A stretch of DNA of 64,000 nt, taken from the NCBI GenBank assembly GCA_036273715.1, contig DASUHB010000033.1, positions 124,001 through 188,000 of the forward strand. Direction: 5' to 3'. The stretch's first letter is position 1, and every line of letters starts with the position of its first letter. The translations under genes and the position numbers were made by a program. The notes under the pieces are model-generated. The model was not told the origin of the DNA, did no database searches, and saw only the letters and a program-made list of their open reading frames with translations. This document shows positions 56,950 through 64,000 of the stretch, one piece after another. Source of the DNA: Gemmatimonadaceae bacterium. GTDB lineage: Bacteria > Gemmatimonadota > Gemmatimonadetes > Gemmatimonadales > Gemmatimonadaceae.

Positions 56950-57318
56950 ATGCACGCGTTCATCGAAACCCAAAAAGAATTCATGCGCTCCGACATCCCC
57001 CCGTTTCGTCCTGGGGATACGCTGCGCGTTGCTGTTCGCGTGAAAGAAGGCGACAAGGAACGGCTGCAGGCCTTTGAAGGCATCTGCATTGCCCGCCGCG
57101 GGAGCGGCGTCAGCGAAACGTTCGTCATGCGCAAGGTCTCCAACGGCGTCGGCGTCGAGCGCATCTTCCCCGTGCACAGCCCGATGATCGGCACCGTCAC
57201 CGTCGTCCGCCGTGGACGCGTGCGTCGCGCCAAGCTTTACTACCTGCGCAACGCAAGCGGCAAGCAAGGCCGCATCCGCGAGCGGAAGACGCACCTCGGG
57301 CAAGCCGCCGAGGAGTAA
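56950..57318 (+). CDS. rplS: Ribosomal protein bL19
   Basis: 122 residues. [38 protein letters not shown] and [17 protein letters not shown] are the L19 signature. 50S protein at the subunit interface. Separated from trmD by gabD and the protease; its own upstream region has TTAAGTTCA about 50 nt before the ATG that may be part of a -10. Confidence 0.97.
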   Translation: MHAFIETQKEFMRSDIPPFRPGDTLRVAVRVKEGDKERLQAFEGICIARRGSGVSETFVMRKVSNGVGVERIFPVHSPMIGTVTVVRRGRVRRAKLYYLRNASGKQGRIRERKTHLGQAAEE

Positions 57319-57323
57319 CACCC

Positions 57324-58085
57324 ATGGGCGGACGGCGCGGCGCGGACTCGCCTCGGCGCGCCGGCGTACACCGCCTACGCTGGACCACCATCGAACGGGA
57401 CCTGCGCCGCCAAGGCGCGTCGTTGATTGCCGGCGTCGATGAAGTCGGGCGCGGCTGCCTCGCCGGCCCCGTGGTCGCCTGTGCCGTCATCATGCCGCCC
57501 GAGGCGCGCGCGCTGCCCGGCGTCGACGACTCCAAGATGCTCCCCGCGGCCCGACGCCGCATCCTCGCCGCCCGCATCGCCGAGCGCGCCGTGTCGTTTG
57601 CGTTAGGCGCCGCGTCGGTGCTCGAGATCGAGCGCTTCAACATCTACCACGCGTCCGCGCTCGCCATGCGCCGCGCCCTCCGCCGCCTCCGCGCCGCGCC
57701 CGACCGCATCCTCGTCGACGGCCGCCCGATTCGATCGTTAGGCATCGAGCACACCGCCATCGTCGACGGCGACGATAAGTGCTACAGCATCGCGTGCGCG
57801 TCGATCATCGCCAAGGTGACCCGCGACCGCTTGATGACGTACCTCGCAAAGCGCCACCCCGCCTATAGCTGGGAACGGAACTGCGGGTACGCCACGCCCA
57901 TCCACATTCAAGCGCTCCGCGACACCGGCTCCAGCCGGCACCACCGCAAAGCGTTCGTCGACACCGCGCTCTACGGGCCCCCGCAGCTCGAGCTGTCGCT
58001 CGATGATGCAAACGTCCCGGACAGCGTTGCCACGCTCATCGCCGACACGTTTCAAACCCTGCCGCCCGAGCAACCCACCCTGTGA
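57324..58085 (+). CDS. rnhB: Ribonuclease HII
   Basis: 253 residues. GVDEVGRGCLAGPVVACAVI (first metal Asp-Glu pair), ILVDGRPIRSLG and CASIIAKVTRD are RNase HII motifs; the enzyme removes ribonucleotides from DNA. The Shine-Dalgarno GAGGAG overlaps the rplS stop. About 35 extra residues precede the domain compared with E. coli. Stop overlaps the next gene's GTG. Confidence 0.95.
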   Translation: MGGRRGADSPRRAGVHRLRWTTIERDLRRQGASLIAGVDEVGRGCLAGPVVACAVIMPPEARALPGVDDSKMLPAARRRILAARIAERAVSFALGAASVLEIERFNIYHASALAMRRALRRLRAAPDRILVDGRPIRSLGIEHTAIVDGDDKCYSIACASIIAKVTRDRLMTYLAKRHPAYSWERNCGYATPIHIQALRDTGSSRHHRKAFVDTALYGPPQLELSLDDANVPDSVATLIADTFQTLPPEQPTL

Positions 58086-58918
58086 CGACACCGCAGCCGC
58101 CGGTTCCGGTCTTCCGACCCGGGCTCTTCGACGGCCAAATCGCGCTCGTCACGGGTGGCGGCACCGGCATCGGATTCGGCGTTGCCCAACTGCTCGCCGA
58201 GCTCGGCGCGACGGTCGTGCTCGCCAGCCGCAACCAGGCGCATCTCGATCCCGCCGTCGAACAGCTGCGCTCCGTTGGGCGGAAGGCAGCGTCGTTGGTC
58301 CTCGATGTCCGCGATGCCGATGGCGTCAAAGCCGCCGTTCGCTCGGTCGCCGACGCGCACGGCCGAATCGATGTGCTCGTCAACAACGCGGCGGGAAATT
58401 TCTACGTCCCGTCGGAATCGATGAGCGCCAACGCCTGGCGCTCGGTGCTCGAAATCGACCTCTCCGGCACGTTCTTCTGCTCGCAAGCAGTGATGCCGGT
58501 AATGCGCGATCGGGGCGGCGGGCGCATCGTCAACATCTCCATGACGCTGCACTACCGCGGATGGCCGCTCATGGCGCACGCGACGGCGGCAAAAGCCGGG
58601 ATCGACGCACTCACCCGCACGCTGGCGCTCGAATGGGCTCGCCACGGCATTCGTGTGAATGCCGTCGCGCCTGGACCGATCCCTACCGAGGGCGTGAAAA
58701 AAGCGTTCGCGGCGCTGCCCGGCCAACCACAGGACGTGTTTTCCGCCGAGCGCGCCATGGACGACTACGCGCGACGAGCGATTCCTCTCGCGCGCATGGG
58801 TTCACCGCGCGACATCGCGAACATGGTCGCCTTTCTTGCATCGCCGGCCGGCGACTGGATCACCGGCGCCATCATGGTGGTCGACGGCGGTGAATGGTTG
58901 CGGAAGAGTCCGAATTGA
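58082..58918 (+). CDS. Short-chain dehydrogenase, 2,4-dienoyl-CoA reductase-like
   Basis: 278 residues, Rossmann fold: VTGGGTGIGFGVAQ, then NNAAGNFYVP and IVNISMTLHYRGW. The usual Tyr of YxxxK is not present in front of the Lys (HATAAKAGIDALTR), which is the pattern of peroxisomal 2,4-dienoyl-CoA reductases. C-terminal ITGAIMVVDGGEWL. Probably NADPH-dependent reduction in unsaturated fatty-acid oxidation; substrate inferred. GTG start coupled to rnhB. Confidence 0.85.
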   Translation: MTTPQPPVPVFRPGLFDGQIALVTGGGTGIGFGVAQLLAELGATVVLASRNQAHLDPAVEQLRSVGRKAASLVLDVRDADGVKAAVRSVADAHGRIDVLVNNAAGNFYVPSESMSANAWRSVLEIDLSGTFFCSQAVMPVMRDRGGGRIVNISMTLHYRGWPLMAHATAAKAGIDALTRTLALEWARHGIRVNAVAPGPIPTEGVKKAFAALPGQPQDVFSAERAMDDYARRAIPLARMGSPRDIANMVAFLASPAGDWITGAIMVVDGGEWLRKSPN

Positions 58919-59073
58919 AGGATTCTCATGCTGGATGCAGCAATGTCGCCCTACGGAGCGAGTTTTTTTCGCCTGAGTGACTCACGTCACACGCGTTTTG
59001 CGGGGCACATTTTTAGCATGATCGCAACGTGTCCCAGTAGACCTCACTCGAGTGGAACAACCCGGAGCAACCC

Positions 59074-59718
59074 ATGAAACACCAGCTCAAGACCATCGCG
59101 GTAGTTGCGCTTGTCGCACCAGTGATGGCTGCCTGTGCCTCCAAGGGCTTCGTCAGACAGAATCTGGCGTCAGGCCTCGCGGCGCAGAAGGCGTACACTG
59201 ACTCGTCGGTCTCGAATGAGCGCACGGCGCGCATGGCCGCCGACAGCTCACTCTCCAATGACGTGGCCTCGTTGCGCAAGGATCTCGACAGCCTTCGCAC
59301 CGAATTCGGCGCGAAGATCACCGCGCTCGAGAGCGGGCTCCAGTTCGCACTGCCTGTGCACTTCGCCTTCGACGACGCCACCGTTCGTGACGAAGATCAC
59401 GACGCGCTCGATCGCTTCGCGAAGATCGCGCAGAAGTATTATCCCGGCTCGACCATCACGGTCGAAGGCTTTGCCGATCCGGCCGGCTCGCAGCGCTACA
59501 ACGTGAAGCTCTCCGAGCGTCGCGCTGAGGCGGTCAAGGCGTATCTGGCGTCGCAGGGACTGACGGACCAGGTCAACACGGTCGGCTACGGCAAGACGCG
59601 CCTCGTGGTGCCGGGCGCCGAAAAGGATGCACCGGGAGCGGAGAAGAATCGCCGCGTCGTGTTCGTCATCGAGAGCAAGGGCGACTCGACCGCGACCACC
59701 GCGTCCACCATGCAGTGA
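59074..59718 (+). CDS. OmpA-family peptidoglycan-binding lipoprotein
   Basis: 214 residues. Lipoprotein signal (VMAACASKG), a coiled-coil of about 60 residues with repeated Asp/Ser spacing (SNDVASLRKDLDSLRTEF), then the OmpA/Pal domain: VHFAFDDATVRDEDHDALDR and TVEGFADPAGSQRYNVKLSE with ERRAEAVKAYL. Anchors the outer membrane to peptidoglycan; resembles Pal/Lpp hybrids. The preceding 155-nt gap holds the palindrome TGAGTGACTCA (58975-58985), a possible operator. Confidence 0.9.
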   Translation: MKHQLKTIAVVALVAPVMAACASKGFVRQNLASGLAAQKAYTDSSVSNERTARMAADSSLSNDVASLRKDLDSLRTEFGAKITALESGLQFALPVHFAFDDATVRDEDHDALDRFAKIAQKYYPGSTITVEGFADPAGSQRYNVKLSERRAEAVKAYLASQGLTDQVNTVGYGKTRLVVPGAEKDAPGAEKNRRVVFVIESKGDSTATTASTMQ

Positions 59719-59751
59719 GCTGACATAGCAAAACGAAAACTGGTGATGCGG

Positions 59752-59781
59752 GAACGGCGCGTCCTTCGGGGCGCGCCGTTC
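59752..59781. terminator. Bidirectional terminator between convergent genes
   Basis: GAACGGCGCGTCC-TTCG-GGGCGCGCCGTTC, a 13-bp stem with a UUCG tetraloop, between the stops of the OmpA-like gene and the flippase-like gene. Followed by TTGC on plus; minus side is moderately T-rich. Confidence 0.82.
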
Positions 59782-59795
59782 TTGCATCGCGACCA

Positions 59796-60809
59796 CTACG
59801 TCGCGCTCCCTTCGGCGCCGTCCGCCGGCGCCCCCGCACCGGCCGCCTTTCGCTTCCGCGCCGAGAGCACCAGATCCGGCGCCAACGCCGCGCCTAACAC
59901 AGTCACCGGACCGTTCTGCACGACTTGCAACAGCAACGCGACGCCCACAGCGGCATCCTTGGACAGCCCCATCGCCTGGGCAGTGGCCGCATACACGAAT
60001 TGAAAGAAGCCGACGTTGCCTGGCGTCGCACGCGCCAGAAATCCGACGTTCACCAACAGCATCGCGGTGATGCTCCCGGCAATCGAAATGGGAAAGTGCG
60101 CCGCAACCGCCGTCAGATGATATGACGCGATCTGCGTCCCCCAGTTCACCAACGTGAGCACGAGCGCCGCCCCCATGCGCCGCAGCGTGACGATGTGCGC
60201 AAGACGCTCGATGAATCGCTCGAAGCCCGCACGCATCCGCGCGACCGTCCCCGTGATTTCTTGACCCGCCGGAGGCGGATGCGGCGCGTGCGCAAGCAAC
60301 GCAATCAGCACGACGACGATCGCGCCGAGCACCCCGACGGCTTCGGGTCGCCACCGCGCAACGCTCTCCGGCAGCGGCAGCAGAAACGCCGCGCCGATGA
60401 GCACGAGCACGTAGCCGATGAAATCGAAAAGCCGTTCGAGCGCCAGCGCCGCCACCACGCCCGTCCCCGACGCCGCCGAGCTGCGCGTCACCAGCACCGC
60501 GCGCGCCGCTTCGCCGCTGTTCGCAATGAGCAGATTGTTGATCCCCGCGCCTGCCGCCGTCGCACGCATCGCCAGGCCCAACGACGGCGCGCCCACCGGC
60601 CTCAGGAATATCCACCACACCACTGCTTTGGCAGCCACCGTGGCGAGGTTCGCAAGCGCAGCCAGGAACAGCAGCCACGGCGACGCCGAGCGGATCGCGC
60701 GCCACGATGCATCCCAATGGACCGTTCGCGCGTAATACACGACGAGCGCCACCATGCCCAACGTCAGGGCACCGTGCAGCCATCGGTTCTTGCTCAGTCG
60801 ACCGGCCAT
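59796..60809 (-). CDS. Flippase-like membrane protein (UPF0104 / LPG synthase TM-region family)
   Basis: 337 residues, about eight membrane helices. GxGxRA-type start (WLHGALTLGMVALVVYYART), SLGLAMRATAAGAGINNLLI and NWGTQIASYHLTAVAAHF fit the family that includes AglD/MprF membrane halves, thought to flip lipids or polyprenyl-linked sugars. No catalytic domain attached. C-terminal Arg/Lys/Gly tail. Divergent from the TonB receptor across about 200 nt. Confidence 0.82.
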   Translation of the reverse strand: MAGRLSKNRWLHGALTLGMVALVVYYARTVHWDASWRAIRSASPWLLFLAALANLATVAAKAVVWWIFLRPVGAPSLGLAMRATAAGAGINNLLIANSGEAARAVLVTRSSAASGTGVVAALALERLFDFIGYVLVLIGAAFLLPLPESVARWRPEAVGVLGAIVVVLIALLAHAPHPPPAGQEITGTVARMRAGFERFIERLAHIVTLRRMGAALVLTLVNWGTQIASYHLTAVAAHFPISIAGSITAMLLVNVGFLARATPGNVGFFQFVYAATAQAMGLSKDAAVGVALLLQVVQNGPVTVLGAALAPDLVLSARKRKAAGAGAPADGAEGSAT

Positions 60810-61012
60810 GACATCCGAGAACGCGTGAGGAAAGAGAGCGCTGAACGCTAGCAGAACATCGCCGCATTGTCATTCGTTTGCCGGCAGTTTGTCGACCCGC
60901 TCGGTCCACGTTTGGCCAGCTCCCACCCAACATCGCCGGATCGACCCGGGTACTAGATGTCGCTCACGGGACGTTCGACGCCGCCCCCCAACTGGATAGC
61001 TGACCCATCGTA

Positions 61013-64000
61013 ATGATCCTCCACCCTGGGTGCACCAAGCGCTTGATTCGCCTGGCGTCGGCGGCGCTTGCCCTTGCCGCCGCCGGGATGTCCGTCCACG
61101 TGTCCGCCGCCGCACAGGTCGGAACGACCACCGACATCCTAACGGGAATGGTCACCGATCCCCTCGGGCACCCGATCGAGGGCGCCGATGTCGAGGCGAT
61201 GTCGTTGGAAACGGAGATCTCGCGGCACGCGCACACCAACGACAAGGGACGATACACGATCGTCTTCCCGGATGGCGGCGGCCAGTATCGCGTCACGGTC
61301 CGCTTCATTGGCATGGCGCCGTCGGTCGTTTCGGTCGCGCGCCAGGCAGACGAAGATCGACTGGTGAGCGACATCCACATGTCGCCGACGGCCCAGCGTC
61401 TGGCCACCGTCACAGTGAACGCCCGGCGCAACAATCGCCGCGGAAACCAGCGCACGCCGGGATCCACCGAACGCGACATCACGTCCGAAATGGCCGCACG
61501 TCTGCCGGTGGACGCAAGCGACCTCAACGCGCTGGCGACGCTCGCGCCCGGCGTCGTCGGTCTCGATGGCACGGACTCCACCGATGCAGCGTTCTCCGTT
61601 GCCGGTCTTCGCCCAACGGCAAACTCCCTGACGCTCGACGGCCTCAGCTTTGGTTCGGGCAATGGCGCCGTGCCGCAGGATGCCGTCCGCTCGACGCAGG
61701 TCATAACCAGCACCTACAATGTTGCGCGCGGAGAGTTTAGCGGCGGCCTCGTAGCGTCCACGACGCGCGGTGGGACCAACGTCCCCGAGGGCTCCTTCAC
61801 CTACACCCTGCGCGATCAGGCCCTCGCGTGGGGCGCGGGTGATTCATCGCTCTCGGCCGCCTACACGCAGAACCAGCTCGGCGGCGGCTTCGGCGGCCCG
61901 ATCGTGAAGGACAAGCTGTTCGTGTTCGGCGCGGTGCAGGGCCGGTGGCGCGACAACTCGCTGGCGTCGCTGCTCAACGTGAACCCCGCCGTGCTGCAGC
62001 GGTTAGGCGTGAACGCCGATTCGCTCGACCGCTTCCTCTCGCTCGTCGGCGCGGCGGGCGTTCGGCCCGATCTCCCCGACATCCCGCCCACGCGCAGCGC
62101 CGGCAATACGTTAGGCCTGGTGCGCGCCGACTGGCTCATCTCGGACAACCAGACGCTCATGATTCGCGGCGACTGGCGCGACATCACGCAGAATCCCACG
62201 CGCGTGAGCCAGTTCGCGCTGCCGCAAACCGGCGGTGTGTCGGACGAAACCGGTGGCGGAGTGATGGGCGTGCTCACGTCGTACTTCGGCGGCAGCTTCA
62301 TCAACGAGCTGCGCGCATACTGGTCGCGCGACCATCGCGCTGCCGATCCGTTCATGGACCTGCCGGACGGCCGGGTGCAGGTCGCCTCGCAGCTGGCCGA
62401 CAGTCTCAACGGAATCTCGGCCCTCGCGTTCGGCGGCAGCATTGGACTGCCCCAGCGCACGAACAACACGAGCTTCGAGTCCACGGAAGAATTGTCGTGG
62501 CTCCCGGGGAGCGGCACGCACCGCATCAAGGCGGGACTCTACTACGACCGCACGCGCTACGACCAGGATGTCACGACCAACGAGTTCGGCACCTACTTCT
62601 ATTCGTCGCTGCAGCAGCTGGCCGACAACCAGCCGGCGGAATTCACACGCACGCTTGCGCCTAACGTGCGGGCCGGCGCCAGCGAGAACGCGGCGTTCTA
62701 CCTGGGAGACATCTGGCGCATTGGCCGCGTGCTCCAGCTCACGTACGGCGCGCGCATGGAAGGCGCCACGGAGTCCGGCGCCCCGGCATTCAACCCCCTC
62801 GTCGATTCGCTGTTCGGCCGCCGCACCGACCGGTTCCCCACCGAGTTGAGCGTCAGCCCGCGACTCGGCTTCACGGCGCTGTTAGGCGGCGCGGGAGGCT
62901 TCGCCTCGACCATCATCCGCGGCGGCGTCGGCGAATTCCGCAGCCCGACGCCGACCGGCCTCTTCGCCGCGGCGCAGGGCGCCACCGGCCTCCCGGGCAC
63001 CGAATCCCAGCTCGTGTGCATCGGCGAGCAGGTGCCGGTCCCCGACTGGACATCGTTCGCGCTCGACCCCTCGACGATTCCGACCCAGTGCGTCGGTGGC
63101 GCCGGCACGACGTTCAATCAGCTGCAGCCCAACGTCGTCGTGTTCGACCCGAATTTCACGTCGCCGCGCGCCTGGCGCGCGTCGTTAGGCGTGCAGCGCC
63201 GCGTCTTCGACCGGATCGGCCTCAATGTCGATGCCAATTGGACGCGCGGCGTCAGCCAGTACGGCTTCTCCGATCTGAATCTCGACACGCTGCCAAAGTT
63301 TCGCCTGGCCGACGAGGGCAACCGGCCGGTGTACGTGTCGCCCGCCGACATCGACCCGGTGAGCGGCGTCGTGAACAGCGCCGCCTCGCGGCTCCATCCC
63401 GAGCTGGGGGACGTCATTCAGGTGCAGTCGAATCTCGCCTCCGAGTCGGGGCAGGTGACCTTTGGCCTCAACGGATTCACGGACGCCGGCGCGGTGTATT
63501 CGATTTCGTACACGTTCACCAAAGCGCGCGACCAATCGTCGTTCTCCTGCTGCTCGGCCACCGCGGGCTTTGGTTCACCGACCACCGCCGGCAATCCGAA
63601 TCGGCCGGAATGGTCCAACAGCAACTTTCAGCGCGAGCACTCGTTCATCGGCACGTTCACGGTGCCCGTCAATCCCGCCATCGAGATCACGAGCATCGCG
63701 CGGCTCTCGTCCGGCGCGCCGTTCACGCCGCTCGTCGCGTCCGACATCAACGGCGACGGCGCGCGCAACGACCGCGCGTTCATCTTCGATCCGGCCGCCA
63801 CGGCCGACACCGCGGTCGCCAACGCGATGCGGCGCGTGCTGGCCTCTGCCTCGCCGTCCGTTCGCGACTGCCTGCTCGAGCAACTCGGCGCGGTGGCCGC
63901 GCGCAACAGCTGCCAGGGCCCGTGGCAGCCGGCGTTCGACTTGCAGCTCAACATCCGGCCCAACATCCTCGGCCTCGATCGCCGCCTAACGCTCTCGATC
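61013..64000 (+). CDS. TonB-dependent outer-membrane receptor (Oar-like), cut at window end
   Basis: At least 996 residues with no stop before the window end. Signal peptide ASAALALAAAGMSVHVSAAAQ, then a carboxypeptidase-like beta-sandwich (LTGMVTDPLGHPIEGADVEA), a plug domain (SDLNALATLAPGVVGL; FSGGLVASTTRGGTN) and beta-barrel strands beginning GGGFGGPIVKDKLFVFGA. Resembles Oar-type receptors for large substrates; ligand unknown. Five GTTAGGC/GCCTAAC copies lie in its first 3 kb and one at the very end. Confidence 0.92.
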   Translation, partial: MILHPGCTKRLIRLASAALALAAAGMSVHVSAAAQVGTTTDILTGMVTDPLGHPIEGADVEAMSLETEISRHAHTNDKGRYTIVFPDGGGQYRVTVRFIGMAPSVVSVARQADEDRLVSDIHMSPTAQRLATVTVNARRNNRRGNQRTPGSTERDITSEMAARLPVDASDLNALATLAPGVVGLDGTDSTDAAFSVAGLRPTANSLTLDGLSFGSGNGAVPQDAVRSTQVITSTYNVARGEFSGGLVASTTRGGTNVPEGSFTYTLRDQALAWGAGDSSLSAAYTQNQLGGGFGGPIVKDKLFVFGAVQGRWRDNSLASLLNVNPAVLQRLGVNADSLDRFLSLVGAAGVRPDLPDIPPTRSAGNTLGLVRADWLISDNQTLMIRGDWRDITQNPTRVSQFALPQTGGVSDETGGGVMGVLTSYFGGSFINELRAYWSRDHRAADPFMDLPDGRVQVASQLADSLNGISALAFGGSIGLPQRTNNTSFESTEELSWLPGSGTHRIKAGLYYDRTRYDQDVTTNEFGTYFYSSLQQLADNQPAEFTRTLAPNVRAGASENAAFYLGDIWRIGRVLQLTYGARMEGATESGAPAFNPLVDSLFGRRTDRFPTELSVSPRLGFTALLGGAGGFASTIIRGGVGEFRSPTPTGLFAAAQGATGLPGTESQLVCIGEQVPVPDWTSFALDPSTIPTQCVGGAGTTFNQLQPNVVVFDPNFTSPRAWRASLGVQRRVFDRIGLNVDANWTRGVSQYGFSDLNLDTLPKFRLADEGNRPVYVSPADIDPVSGVVNSAASRLHPELGDVIQVQSNLASESGQVTFGLNGFTDAGAVYSISYTFTKARDQSSFSCCSATAGFGSPTTAGNPNRPEWSNSNFQREHSFIGTFTVPVNPAIEITSIARLSSGAPFTPLVASDINGDGARNDRAFIFDPAATADTAVANAMRRVLASASPSVRDCLLEQLGAVAARNSCQGPWQPAFDLQLNIRPNILGLDRRLTLSI

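Overview
This is a gene-dense, GC-rich stretch of a didermic bacterial chromosome. Outer-membrane proteins, BAM-type barrels, many lipoproteins, a Pst/Pho/polyphosphate supercluster and mostly ATGA/GTGA-coupled genes point to Gemmatimonadota or a close relative; that placement is inference from gene content and style, not from a marker tree. No rRNA, CRISPR array, prophage or intact insertion sequence is seen.

Layout. 1-8.1 kb (minus strand): tig-clpP-clpX-lon-engB protein quality-control cluster, preceded by a secreted M1 metallopeptidase. 8.3-12.9 kb (plus): five tandem paralogues of a small secreted family with a TonB-C-like domain and two conserved cysteines; two copies are broken. 12.95-13.54 kb: a deletion relic fusing a metal-type response regulator to the end of an RND pump. 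13.6-17.6 kb (minus): tRNA-Leu(UAG), an HtrA protease and dnaK. 17.8-21.1 kb (plus): rhomboid protease, deoC, a PhoU-like Pit partner and Pit phosphate transporter. 21.2-36.8 kb: arsR with a clear promoter/operator, ppk1, then a long minus-strand phosphate block (udk-phoB-phoR; pstS2-porin; pstS1-pstC-pstA-pstB1-pstB2-phoU-ppx) with PHO-box-like 11-bp direct repeats before both pstS genes. 36.9-41.4 kb: a nucleoside salvage run (5'-nucleotidase, an 81-residue unknown, adenosine deaminase, purine nucleoside phosphorylase) facing thiD. 41.5-50 kb: REC-GGDEF protein, M48 lipoprotein, TrmH-type methyltransferase, prepilin peptidase, a Clp ATPase that stops at the D1-D2 linker, an HExxH lipoprotein and a second Lon. 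50-58.9 kb: ffh-rpsP-rimM-trmD, then gabD and a c-di-GMP-riboswitch-controlled subtilisin lipoprotein inserted before rplS-rnhB, then an SDR. 59-64 kb: OmpA-like lipoprotein, a flippase-like membrane protein, and a TonB-dependent receptor cut by the window end.

How it fits together. The 19-39 kb half looks like one phosphate economy: low- and high-affinity uptake, an outer-membrane porin, PhoR/PhoB sensing, polyphosphate synthesis and hydrolysis, and phosphate release from nucleotides. The flanks carry two ATP-dependent protease clusters (two Lon, ClpXP, HtrA, rhomboid, M48, S8).

The strongest unexplained signal is at DNA level. The heptamer GTTAGGC/GCCTAAC occurs about 80 times by eye in 64 kb, on both strands, in several reading frames, often forming rare TTA codons or stop codons. 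At this base composition fewer than ten would be expected. Other notable items are the TonB-C-like array, the D1-only Clp protein, the GEMM-I riboswitch with a Shine-Dalgarno hairpin, the apparently non-AUG ppx start, and a 40-bp imperfect inverted repeat before rplS.
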